Shown here: positions 21,714 to 33,929 of the stretch, piece after piece
Position numbering within the stretch: the stretch's first letter is position 1
Layout: the number at the start of each line of letters is the position of its first letter
NCBI GenBank assembly: GCA_029237695.1
Contig: CM055265.1
Location: 110,348,773-110,412,772, forward strand
Direction: 5' to 3'
Source of the DNA: Conchocele bisecta
Lineage: Eukaryota; Mollusca; Bivalvia; Lucinida; Thyasiridae
Length of the DNA: 64,000 nucleotides
Position numbers and translations under genes: made by a program
Notes under the pieces: model-generated
What the model was told of the DNA's origin: nothing
The model's input: the letters and a program-made list of their open reading frames with translations, nothing else
Databases searched by the model: none

Positions 21714-23072
21714 TCATCTTGACCTTCCAATCTGCGCCTCGGCTCTGCACGTTCTCCCTGTAGCTGACCTTGGTTCATTTTCTCGGCAGTCCCTATAGAA
21801 ATGTTCAGGTGATCCACATCGGAAACATGTTTGCTGACCCTGTATTTGACCTTGACGGGTTCCCTGACCATGGCTTCTTCCATTCCATTGACCTTGATTA
21901 TGTCCATACCAGTGGCCTTGATTATGTCCATTCCACCTCTGTGACTGTTGTCTCCTCCCATCTGCTTGGTTCCTCTCTAGTCGGTCCAATCTTTGACTAA
22001 TGTGTTCTAATGACTGTTCCACGTTTCTTAGGGTACTGGATGGATCTTTTGACTCGGGCTTCTTCGCTTGCACCATCCGTACGGTCGGTTTTGTTGACCC
22101 TTTCTGCGTGGTTTCCCCAACTATGTCTTCATATGTTTGAAGTACATCTACTGCCTTTTCCACGGTATCAACTTCCGCCAACAAACAACGGTACCTAAGT
22201 TCTGCTGATGTAGACTTCAGAAGCTGTTGCCTTCCTAACATGTCCTGAGCAGCAGTACCCAAATTCCCATATGCCTTCCTGGTTAATCGCCTGATATCGT
22301 ATCCCACTTCAGCTAATGATTCCCCCGATTTACGTTTTCTATTTACCAAGCGCGATGCCCACATTGGATTCTGTTTATGTCCCCCGAACCGTAGCTTTAA
22401 TTTCCTTACTAATGTGCCGTATGAGTCCTTCTCATCTTCAGATAAATGTAATAGGTACATCTGAGCTGGACCTCTCATGCAAGCTAAGAGGGTTAGAGCC
22501 TTGTTCCAGGGACTCGTTTGTCCTAGTCGCGCGCATACCTCGAAATGACCAATAAAAGCGTCACAGTCTCTTTCACCCGTGTAAGTATCCGGCTTCATTG
22601 CTGGTGCCCTGCGATAATTATTTGTGTAATGTCCTTCCTCATCAGAGACGCGGTGCACTGGATAATTTCTGGTGCCTACACCCTCACAACTCCTTGTATA
22701 TCGTGGCGAATAATGGGTCTGCCGTCTGCTTGGATGGGCCCGTTCCATGTGACGCCGAGTGCGAAATTGTTCGCATCGAGGAAGCACATCATTGCTATCG
22801 CCCTGTGGAAGTCTATAAAAGTCCACCTGTGAATTGCTCGCATGCGGTGGATCACTGGAATGTGGAGGTCTCACATCTGCAGGTTGTGCTGTAGCTGCAC
22901 TCTCATCTGCCGATTGATAATTACGTAGCCCAACAAGGGTCGGCTCAACCTCGGATGCTGATGCTGTGTCTCTATCAACGAATTCTTCCCCACTAGATGT
23001 CTTATGATATGTATTTGTGTCCCCTCGTCCATTGCTCCTGTTTATTTGCACCTCAGAGTCAGAGTCTGACAT
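21714..23072 (-). CDS. Ty3-like Gag polyprotein
   Basis: I start at the Met at 23072 (MSDSDSEVQ) rather than the upstream Met at 23138, because the intervening 22 residues are AT-rich and unlike a Gag start. The product is about 452 residues: an acidic N-terminus, a capsid-like central region (DAFIGHFEVCARLG, WNKALTLLACMRGPAQMYLL, LKLRFGG), then a Gly/Gln/Asn-rich stretch, then a CCHC knuckle CFRCGSPEHFYRDC near the end. It would form the particle that packages element RNA. The frame is open throughout, in contrast to pol. Confidence 0.85.
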   Translation of the reverse strand: MSDSDSEVQINRSNGRGDTNTYHKTSSGEEFVDRDTASASEVEPTLVGLRNYQSADESAATAQPADVRPPHSSDPPHASNSQVDFYRLPQGDSNDVLPRCEQFRTRRHMERAHPSRRQTHYSPRYTRSCEGVGTRNYPVHRVSDEEGHYTNNYRRAPAMKPDTYTGERDCDAFIGHFEVCARLGQTSPWNKALTLLACMRGPAQMYLLHLSEDEKDSYGTLVRKLKLRFGGHKQNPMWASRLVNRKRKSGESLAEVGYDIRRLTRKAYGNLGTAAQDMLGRQQLLKSTSAELRYRCLLAEVDTVEKAVDVLQTYEDIVGETTQKGSTKPTVRMVQAKKPESKDPSSTLRNVEQSLEHISQRLDRLERNQADGRRQQSQRWNGHNQGHWYGHNQGQWNGRSHGQGTRQGQIQGQQTCFRCGSPEHFYRDCRENEPRSATGRTCRAEAQIGRSR

Positions 23073-23411
23073 TTTGCCTATTAAACTTGTTTTAATAATA
23101 AAATATATATTACGATTATGTGTCGGTGTGTTTTTCAATTCCTCCTACTTTGTTCACAATAAATGTTTATACATATAATCAATGCTTGTCAGTTCTGTGT
23201 CAACTCCCAATTAGCTGATCCACTAGTGTACTGCAAGGTACTGTTCTATTAAATTAAGTATTAGTTGTAAATAGTTATCCGCTCTCCTATAGTATAATAG
23301 TTGTAGATCTACCATCACACTGCTTGATATCCATTGTCATTGAAGTTGTCTGTAGCTCCACCGTAGAGTTGTAAGTGTTGACTTAAGTTCTTTATGGTCG
23401 CTCAATAACCA

Positions 23412-23429
23412 TCCCACTTCCAGACACCA
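23412..23429 (-). promoter_or_regulatory. Candidate primer-binding site of the Ty3-like element
   Basis: On the minus strand the sequence is TGGTGTCTGGAAGTGGGA, starting with the TGG that pairs with a tRNA CCA end. It lies two bases inside the candidate LTR edge. It resembles the complement of an animal tRNA-Leu 3' end with one insertion or substitution; the tRNA identity is inferred from memory. Confidence 0.6.
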
Positions 23430-23431
23430 TT

Positions 23432-24165
23432 TGTAAGGCCACCTACACTCTGGTTGCAGTGCAGGTAGGTTACAGTAAATAACAAATAACAACAGTTCTA
23501 ACACTCAACAAGTCATGTTTAATAACTTTACTAGTTCGTCAGGTACCAGTGTTATACGGAGTACACCCTCTAGGCTCTAGTTAGGCTTTACTTAACAAAG
23601 TATCAATACGTCAGGATTCCGATTAAATGCACTCTAAGAAACGTTATAGTAGAGTAGGTATTAGTGCAACAATAGACGATGGTTATTATAATATTATGGA
23701 GTAGCAGTGTGACGGGAAGCGATTCCTTGACAGTTCGAAACAACAGCAAAAGTATGTTTACATTAGTGATGGCGTAGCAACGGTGTCGTAGCAGTAGACG
23801 AAAGGTACTTCGTCTCAAACTCGTAATGTACTACGTTCACGGCAGTGGTGAGTAATTGTAGATAGTTATGATGTATATCTCTTATGTCTACAAGACGTAA
23901 TTAGTTAGGAAATAGTTGGATATGTTGAGTTTTGGTTCTGTCGGGTAATGGTTCTACATTAGGAGAGCGGTGGAATCGCTTGGCTTGACTGCCAATTGCA
24001 CTTGTATTTATAACATTCTGCACAAGATGCGGCCAGTCGCACAGATACGATCATCAATCAGACTGTCGGTCGCATTTGCGACTAACCGATCTGATTGGCT
24101 GAAATCTCCTGTGCGGCTGCACGTCCGCCATCTTGGAAAAGCTTATAAACACAAATGACATAACA
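23432..24165 (-). mobile_element. Candidate 5' LTR of the Ty3-like element
   Basis: The LTR is placed by the primer-binding site, and its inner edge has the TG...CA form (plus strand TGTAAGGCC). The outer edge at 24165 (ATAACA on the plus strand, TGTTAT on the minus) is a guess from the TG...CA rule. I found no second copy at the integrase end, so the length cannot be confirmed and the element appears 3'-truncated. Confidence 0.45.
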
Positions 24166-24635
24166 CATGGAATGTAAACTAAACAAGGAAGTGACTCTAT
24201 GCGGTCGAACTATAATGTGAACCACAGTGAACAGTGGAATAAATTAACACCAAGAAAGGTATCGAACAGTGTGTAGATCATGGTAGTCGCATGGAAAATA
24301 GGGTCAGTCGCATCTGTAACTTCGCGGTTCCCAAACTTGAGGGTCAACATCGAATTTCACTTGGATGCAATAATGCAATGGTAAGTGGAAACTGGAATTT
24401 ATCGGAATTGGATTACCCAATGAATTATCTCGGTATCGACATATCGGACAACTTAAAAAAAGGTAGTAACATGACTGTAGTGGGCAGTTTCTCAAGTCAC
24501 GTGATCTCAGAATGGGAGACGACAATTTCATTTCGAACTGCGGAAACCCATGACACTGAGATCACCTAATCAGAGATAGAGCTCATCCCAGCCCTGTCAC
24601 AGCAGTTTATCACCACTGGTTACTGGGCTTACACA
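24166..24635. other. Intergenic DNA, no gene seen
   Basis: No motif or repeat recognised. The boundary with the large minisatellite is at about 24636. Confidence 0.4.
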
Positions 24636-26488
24636 GGCATGTGGTGTATGTGGATATACACTGTTTGCCAATACCACTATACAGACCTGTGGTGTATCTG
24701 GATCTACACTTTTTGCCAATACCACTATACAGGCCTATGGTGTATCTGGATATACACTGTTTGCCAATACCAATATACAGGCATGTGGTGTATCTGGATC
24801 TACACTGTTTGCCAATACCACTATACAGACCTGTGGTGTATCTGGATCTACACTTTTGCCAATACCACTATACAGGCCTGTGGTGTATCTGGATCTACAC
24901 TGTTTGCCAAACACACTATACAGGCATGTGGTGTATCTGGATCGACACTGTTTTCAATATCACTATGCAGGCCTTTGGTGTATCTGGATCTACACTTTTT
25001 TCAAATACAACTATACAGGCCTATGGTGTATCTGGATCTACACTTTTTTCCAATACCACTATACAGACCTGTGGTGCATCTGGATCTACACTGTTTATCA
25101 ATACCACTATACAGGCCTGTGATGTATCTGGATCCACACTGTTTGCCAATACCACTATGCAGACCTGTGGTGTATCTGGGTCTACACTTTTTGCCAATAC
25201 CATTATACAAACCGGTGGTGTATCTGGATATACACTGTTTGCCAATACCACTATACAGGCCTGTGGTGTATCTGGATCTACACTTTGCCAATACCACTAT
25301 ACAGACCTGTGGTGTATCTGGATCTACACTGTTTGCCAATACCACTATGCAGACCTGTGGTGTATCTGGATCTACACTGTTTACCAATACCACAATACAG
25401 GCATCTGGTGTATCTGGGTCTACACTTTTTGCCAATACCACTATACAGGCATGTGATGTATCTTGATTTACACTGTTTGCCAATACCACTATACAGGCAT
25501 CTGGTGTATCTGGGTCTAAACTGTTTGCCAATACCACTATACAGGCATCTGGTGTATCTGGGTCTAAACCTGTTTGCCTTCCAATAAACCACTATAACAG
25601 GCAAATCTGGTTGTTATCGGGTTTCTAACAGGTTTTGCCAATACCACTATACAGGCATCTTTGGTGTATCTGGGTCTAAACTGTTTGCCAATACCATTAT
25701 ACAGGCATGTGATGTATCTGGATCTACACTGTTTGCCAATACCACTATACAGGCCTGTGGTGGTATTTCTGATGGCTATACACTGTTTAAAGCCAATACC
25801 ACTATACAGGCCTGTGGTATATCTGGGTCTACACTTTTTGCCAAAATCATCATACAGGCCTGTGGTGTATCTGGATCTACACTTTTCCCCAATACCACTA
25901 TACTGACCTGTGGTATATCTGGATCTACATTGTTTGCCAAAACCACTATACAGGCATGTGGTGTATCTGGATATACATTTTTTTCCAATTCCACTATACA
26001 TGCCTGTGGTTTATCTGGATCTACACTCTTTGCCAATACCACTATACAGGCCTGTGGTGTATCTGGATCTACACTGTTTGCCAATACCAATATATAGGCA
26101 TGTGGTGTATCTGGATCTACACTCTTTGCCAATACCACTATACAGGCCTGTGATGTATCTGCGTCTACACTTTTTGTCAATACCACTATACAGACCTGTG
26201 GTGTATCTGGATATATACTGTTTGCCAATACCACTATACAGACCTGTGGTGTATCTGGATATACACTGTTTGCCAATACAACTACACAGGCATGTGGTGT
26301 ATCTGGATCTTCACTTTGCCAATACCACTATATAGACATGTGATGTATCTGGATCTACACTGTTTGCCAATACCACTATACAGACCTGTGATGTATCTGG
26401 ATCTACACTGTTTGTCAATACCACTATACAGACCTGTGGTGTATCTGGATCTACACTTTTTGCCAATACCACTATACAGGCCTGTGGT

Positions 26489-26608
26489 CAGGGGCGTAGC
26501 CAGGGACAAATTTCTGATATACACACATACCAAATGGTAGAACATTGGGTGAGCATGGCTCACTCGTCGATCTAGCGAAGTGAGGGAGAGTGCTAGGGGG
26601 GTCCGGGG
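26489..26608. mobile_element. 120-bp insertion in the minisatellite with 8-bp target duplication
   Basis: The insert starts CAGGGGCGTAGCCAGGGAC and ends GGGGGGTCCGGGG. CCTGTGGT lies on both sides (26481-26488 and 26609-26616), and the 48-bp register continues when the insert and one CCTGTGGT are removed. An 8-bp target duplication fits hAT-type elements. The insert is too short to encode a transposase. Confidence 0.7.
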
Positions 26609-28199
26609 CCTGTGGTGTATCTGGATCTACACTTTTTGACAATACCACTATACAGACCTGTGGTGTATCTGGATCTACATTTTTTGCCAATACCACTATA
26701 CAGACCTGTGGTGTATCTGGATATACACTTTTTGCCAATACCACTATACAGGCATGTGGTGTATCTGGATCTACACTGTTTGCCAATACCACTATACAGA
26801 CAAGTGGTGTATCTGGATCTACACTGTTTGCCAAAATCATCATACAGGCCTGTGGTGTATCTGGATCTACACTTTTTGCCAATACCACTATACAGGCCTG
26901 TGGTATATCTGGATCTACACTGTTTGCCAAAGCCACTATACAGGCATGTGGTGTATCTGGATATACATTGTTTTCCAATTTCACTATACAGGCCTGTGGT
27001 GTATCTGGATCTACACTGTTTGACAATACCACTATACAGGCCTGTGGTGTATCTGGATCTACACTGTTTGCCAATACCACTATACAGGCATGTCGTGTAT
27101 CTGGATCTACACTGTTTGCCAATACCACTATACAGGCCTGTGGTGTATCTGGGTCTACACTTTTTGTCAATACCACTATACAGACCTGTGGTGTATCTGG
27201 ATCTTCACTTTTTGCCAATATCACTATACAGGCAGGTGGTGTATCTGGATCTACACTGTTTGTCAATACCACTATACAGACCTGTGGTGTATCTGGATCT
27301 ACACTGTCAATATCACTATACAGGCATCTGGTGTATCTGGATCTACACTGTTTGCCAATACCACTTTACAGGCATGTGGTGTATCTGGATCTACATTTTT
27401 TGCCAATACCACTATACAGGCCTGTGGTGTATCTGTATCTACACGTTTTGCCAATACCACTATACAGGCCTGTGGTGTATCTGGATCTACACCGTTTGAC
27501 AATACCATTATACAGGCGTGTGGTGTATCTGGATCTACACTTTGCCAATACCACTATACAGACCTGTGATGTATCTGGATCTACACTTTTCGCCAATACC
27601 ACTATACAGGCATGTGGTGTATCTGGATCTACACTGTTTGCCAATACCACTATACAGGCAGGTGGTGTATCTGGATCTACACTTTTCGCCAATACCACTA
27701 TACAGGCCTGTGGTGTATCTGGATTTACACTGTTTCCCAATACCACTATACAGGCATGTGGTGTATCTGGATCTACACTGTTTGCCAATACCACTATACA
27801 GGCATGTGGTGTATCTGGATCTACACTTTTTGCCAATACCACTATACAGGCATGTGGTGTATATGGATCTACACTGTTTGCCTATACCACTGTACAGGCA
27901 TGTGGTGTATCTGGATCTACACTTTTCGCCAATACCACTATACAGACCTGTGGTGTATCTGGATCTACACCGTTTGCCAATACCACTATACAGACCTGTG
28001 GTGTATCTGGCTCTACACTTTTTCCCAATACCACTATACGGGCCTGTGGTGTATCTGGATCTACACTGTTTGCCAATGCCACTATACAGGCATGTGGTGC
28101 ATCTGGATCTACACTTTTCGCCAATACCACTATACAGGCCTGTGCTGTATCTGGATCGACACTGTTTGCCAATACCACTATACAGGCATGTGGTATATC

Positions 28200-31100
28200 T
28201 GGATCTACACTGTTTGCCACTACCACTATACAGGCATGAGGTGTATCCGGATTTACACTGTTTGCCAATACCACTATACAGGCATGTGGTGTATCTGGAT
28301 CTACACTTTTTGCCAATACCACTATACAGGCATGTGGTGTATCTGGATCTACACTGTTTGCCAATACCACTATACAGGCATGTGGTGTATCTGGATCTAC
28401 ACTTTATGCCAATACCACTATACAGGCATGTGGTGTATCTGGATCTACACTTTTCGCCAATACCACTATACAGACCTGTGGTGTATCTGGATCTACACCG
28501 TTTGCCAATACCACTATACAGACCTGTGGTGTATCTGGCTGTACACTTTTTCCCAATACCAATATACGGGCCTGTGGTGTATCTGGATCTACACTGTTTG
28601 CCAATACCACTATACAGGCATGTGATGCATCTGGATCTACACTTGTCGCCAATACCACTATACAGGCCTGTGCTGTATCTGGATCTACACTGTTTGCCGA
28701 TACCACTATACAGGCATGTGGTGTATCTGGATCTACAATGCTTGCCAATACATGTACCACAATACAGGCCTGTGGTGTATCTGGATCTACACTTTTTGCC
28801 AATACCACTATATAGGCCTGTAGTGTATCTGGATCTACACCGTTTGACAATACCACTATACTGGCCTGTGGTGTATCTGGATCTACACTTTGCCAATACC
28901 ACTATACAGACCTGTGATGTATCTGGATCTACACTTTTCGCCAATACCACTGTACAGGCCTGTGGTGTATCTGGATCTACACTTTTTTCCAATACCACTA
29001 TACAGGCATGTGGTGTATCTGGATCTACACTGTTTGCCAATACTACTATACAGGCATGTGGTGTATCTGGATATACACTTTATCTGGATCTACACTTTTT
29101 GCCAATACCACTATACAGGCCTGTGGTGTATCTGGATCTACACTGTTTGCCAATACCACTATACAGGCCTGTGGTGTATCTGGATCTACACTTTTTGCCA
29201 ATACCACTATGCAGGCCTGTAGTGTATCTTGATATACACTGTTTGCAAATGTCACTATACAGACCTGTGGTGTATCTGGATCTACACTGTTTGCCAATAC
29301 CACTAAACAGGCCTGTGGTATATCTGGATATACACTGTTTGCCAATACCACTATACAGGCATGTGGTGTATCTGGATCTACACTGTTTGCCAATACCACT
29401 ATACTGACTTGTGGTGTATCTGGATATACACTGCCAATACCACTATACAGATACACCGTTTGCCAATACCACTATACAGGCATGTGGTGTATCTGGATCT
29501 ACACTTTTTGCCAATACCACTATACATGCCTGTGGTGTATATGGATCTACACTGTTTGCCAATACCACTATACAGACCTGTGGTGTATCTGGATATACAT
29601 GCCAATAACCACTATACAGATACACCGTTTGCCAATACCACTATACAGGCATGTGGTGTATCTGGATCTACACTGTTTGCCAATACCACTATACAGACCT
29701 GTGGTGTATCTGGATCTACACTGTTTGCCAATACCACTATACAGACCTGTGGTGTATCTGTATATACACTGTTTGCCAATATCACTATACAGGCCTGTGG
29801 TGTATCTGGATCTACACTGTTTGCCAATACATCTATACAGACCTGTGGTGTATCTGGATCTACACTTTTTGTCAATACCACTATACAGGCATGTGGTGTA
29901 TCTGGATCTACACTGTTTGCCAATACATCTATACAGACCTGTGGTGTATCTGGATCTACACTTTTTGCCAATACCACTATACAGGCCTGTGGTGTATATG
30001 GATCTACACTGTTTGCCTATACCACTGTACAGGCATGTGGTGTATCTGGATCTACACTTTTCGCCAATACCACTATACAGACCTGTGGTGTATCTGGCTC
30101 TACACTTTTTCCCAATACCACTATACGGGCCTGTGGTGTATCTGGCTCTACACTTTTCCCAATACCACTATACGGGCATGTGGTGTATCTGGATCTACAC
30201 TGTTTGCCAATACCACTATACAGGCCTGTGGTGATCTGGATCTACACTTTTTGCCAATCCCACTAATACAGGCCTGTGGAGTATCTTGATATCCACCTGT
30301 TTTGCAAATGCCACTATACAGACCTGTGGTGTATCTGGATCTACACTGTTTGCCAATACCACTAAACAGGCCTGTATATCTGGATATACACTGTTGCCAA
30401 TACCAGCTAATAGGCCAGTCTATATCGGATAGACACTGTTTGGCCAATACCACTATACAGACACCGTTTGCCAATACCACAACAAGCATGTGGTGTACGG
30501 ATCTACACTTTTGCCAATACAAAAATACATGCCTGTGTTTTATATGGATCCTACACGTTTCCAATACCACTACGACCTGTGGTGTATCTGGATATACACT
30601 GTTTGGCCAATACTATACAGAACCCCGTTTGCCAATACCACTACAGGCATGTGGTGTATGGATCTACACTGTTTGCCAATACCACTACCCTACAGACCAA
30701 GCTGGTGTATCTGGATCTACACTGGATTTGCCAATAACCACTATACAGACTGTGTTTGTATCCTGGGATATACACTGTGCCAAAATACCACTATACAGGC
30801 CATGTGGTGTATCTGGATCTACACTGTTTGCCAATACATCTATACAGACCTGTGGTTGTATCATACACTGCATACTATACAGGCATGTGTTATCTGGATC
30901 TACACTGTTTTCCAATACATCTATACAGACTGTGGTGTATCTGGATCTACACTGTGCCAATACCACTATACTGACCTGTAATATCTGGATCTACTACTGT
31001 TTGCCAAACAACATGGGTATCTGGATTACACTTTGCCAATACCCTACAGACCTGTGGTGTATCTGGATCTACACTGTTTGCCAATACCACTATACAGGCC

Positions 31101-33500
31101 TGTGGTGTATCTGGATCTACACTGTTTGCCAATACCACTATACAGACCTGTGGTGTATCTATAACTGATCCACCACATACAGGCTTGGGTATCTGATCTA
31201 CACTGTGCCAATACCATATACAGACCTGTGGTGTATCGGATACACTTTTGCCAATACCACTATACACCTTGGTGTACTATACACTGTTTGCCAATACCAC
31301 TATACAGACCTGTGGTTTATCTGGATCTACACTTTTTGCCAATATCACTACACAGGCTGGTGGTGTATCTGGATCTACACTGTTTGTCAATACCACTATA
31401 CAGACCTGTGGTGTATCTGGATCTACACTGTTTGTCAATACCACTATACAGGCATGTGGTGTATCTGGATCTACACTGTTTGCCAATACCACATTACAGG
31501 CATGTGGTGTATCTGGATCTACATGTTTTGCCAGTACCACTATACAGGCCTGTGATGTATCTGGATCTACAATTTTTGCCTATACCACTATACAGGCCTG
31601 TGGTGTACCTGGATCTACACTTTGCCAATACCACTATACAGACCTGTGATGTATCTGGATCTACACTTTTCGCCAATACCACTATACAGGCCTGTGGTGT
31701 ATCTGGATCGACACTGTTTGCCAATACCACTATACATACATGTGGTGTATCTGGATCTACACTGTTTGGCACTACCACTATACAGGCATGTGGTGTATCC
31801 GGATTTACAATGTTTGCCAATACCACTATACAGGCAAGTGGTGTATCTGGATCTACACTTTTTGCCAATACCACTATACAGGCATGTGGTGTATCTGGAT
31901 CTACACTGTTTGCCAATACCACTATACAGGCATGTGGTGTATCTGGATCTACACTTTATGCCAATACCACTATACAGGCATGTGGTGTATCTGGATCTAC
32001 ACTTTTCGCCAATAACACTATACAGACCTGTGGTGTATCTGGATCTACACCGTTTGCCAATAGCACTATACAGGCCTGTGGTGTATCTGGCTGTACACTT
32101 TTTCCCAATACCAATATACGGGCCTGTGGTGTATCTGGATCTACACTGTTTGCCAATACCACTATACAGGCATGTGATGCATCTGGATCTACACTTGTCG
32201 CCAATACCACTATACAGGCCTGTGCTGTATCTGGATCTACACTGTTTGCCGATACCACTATACAGGCATGTGGTGTATCTGGATCTACAATGCTTGCCAA
32301 TACATGTACCACAATACAGGCCTGTGGTGTATCTGGATCTACACTTTTTGCCAATACCACTATATAGGCCTGTAGTGTATCTGGATCTACACCGTTTGAC
32401 AATACCACTATACTGGCCTGTGGTGTATCTGGATCTACACTTTGCCAATACCACTATACAGACCTGTGATGTATCTGGATCTACACTTTTAGCCAATATC
32501 ACTGTACAGGCCTGTGGTGTATCTGGATCTACACTTTTTTCCAATACCACTATACAGGCATGTGGTGTATCTGGATCTACACTGTTTGCCAATACTACTA
32601 TACAGGCATGTGGTGTATCTGGATATACACTTTATGCCAATACCACTATACAGGCATGTGGTGTATCTGGATCTACACTTTTTGCCAATACCACTATACA
32701 GGCCTGTGGTGTATCTGGATCTACACTGTTTGCCAATACCACTATACAGGCCTGTGGTGTATCTGGATCTACACTTTTTGCCAATACCACTATACAGGCC
32801 TGTGGTGTATCTTGATATACACTGTTTGCAAATGCCACTATACAGACCTGTGGTGTATCTGGATCTACACTGTTTGCCAATACCACTAAACAGGTCTGTG
32901 GTATATCTGGATATACACTGTTTGCCAATACCACTATACAGGCATGTGGTGTATCTGGATCTACACTGTTTGCCAATACCACTATACTGACTTGTGGTGT
33001 ATCTGGATATACACTATTTGCCAATACCACTATACAGATACACCATTTGCCAATACCACTATACAGGCATGTGGTGTATCTGGATCTACACTTTTTGCCA
33101 ATACAACTATACATGCCTGTGGTGTATATGGATCTACACTGTTTGCCAATACCACTATACAGACCTGTGGTGTATCTGGATATACACTGTTTGCCAATAA
33201 CCACTATACAGATACACCGTTTGCCAATACCACTATACAGGCATGTGGTGTATCTGGATCTACACTGTTTGCTAATACCACTATACAGACCTGTGGTGTA
33301 TCTGGATCTACACTGTTTGCCAATACCACTATACAGACCTGTGGTGTATCTGGATATACACTGTTTGCCAATATCACTATACAGGCCTGTGGTGTATCTG
33401 GATCTACACTGTTTGCCAATACATCTATACAGACCTGTGGTTTATCTGGATCTACACTTTTTGCCAATACCACTATACAGGCATGTGGTGTATCTGGATC
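28200..33500. repeat. Higher-order duplication inside the minisatellite, offset 3552 bp
   Basis: Diagnostic variants recur exactly 3552 bp apart (74 x 48). GGATCTACAATG with the following ACATGTACCAC is at 28729 and 32281, and the CCCAATACCAATATACGGG variant is at about 28552 and 32104. The duplicated block runs for at least 1 kb from about 28240. Further, less clean, related blocks lie near 34600-35900 and 38270-39060. Confidence 0.8.
30230..31280. repeat. Indel-rich stretch of the minisatellite, interval 1
   Basis: Unit length becomes irregular, with many one- to three-base gains and losses (for example CTGTTGCC, TTTGGCC, CTATAC for CACTATAC), while blocks on both sides are nearly regular. 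This may be consensus error rather than biology. Confidence 0.7.
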
Positions 33501-33929
33501 TACACTGTTTGCCAATACATCTATACAGACCTGTGGTGTATCTGGATCTACACTTTTTGCCAATACCACTATACAGGCCTGTGGTGTATCTGGATCTACA
33601 CTTTTTGCCAATACCACTGTACAGACCTGTGGTGTATCTGGATCTACACTGTTTGCCAATACCACTATACAGGCCTGTGGTGTATCTGGATATACACTGT
33701 TTGCCAATACCACTATACAGGCCTGTGGTGTATCTGGGTCTACACATTTTGTCAATACCACTATACAGACCTGTGGTGTATCTGGATCTACACTTTTTGC
33801 CAATATCACTACACAGGCTGGTGGTGTATCTGGATCTACACTGTTTGCCAAAGCCACTATACAGGCATGTGGTGTATCTGGATATACATTGTTTTCCAAT
33901 TTCACTATACAGGCCTGTGGTGTATCTGG

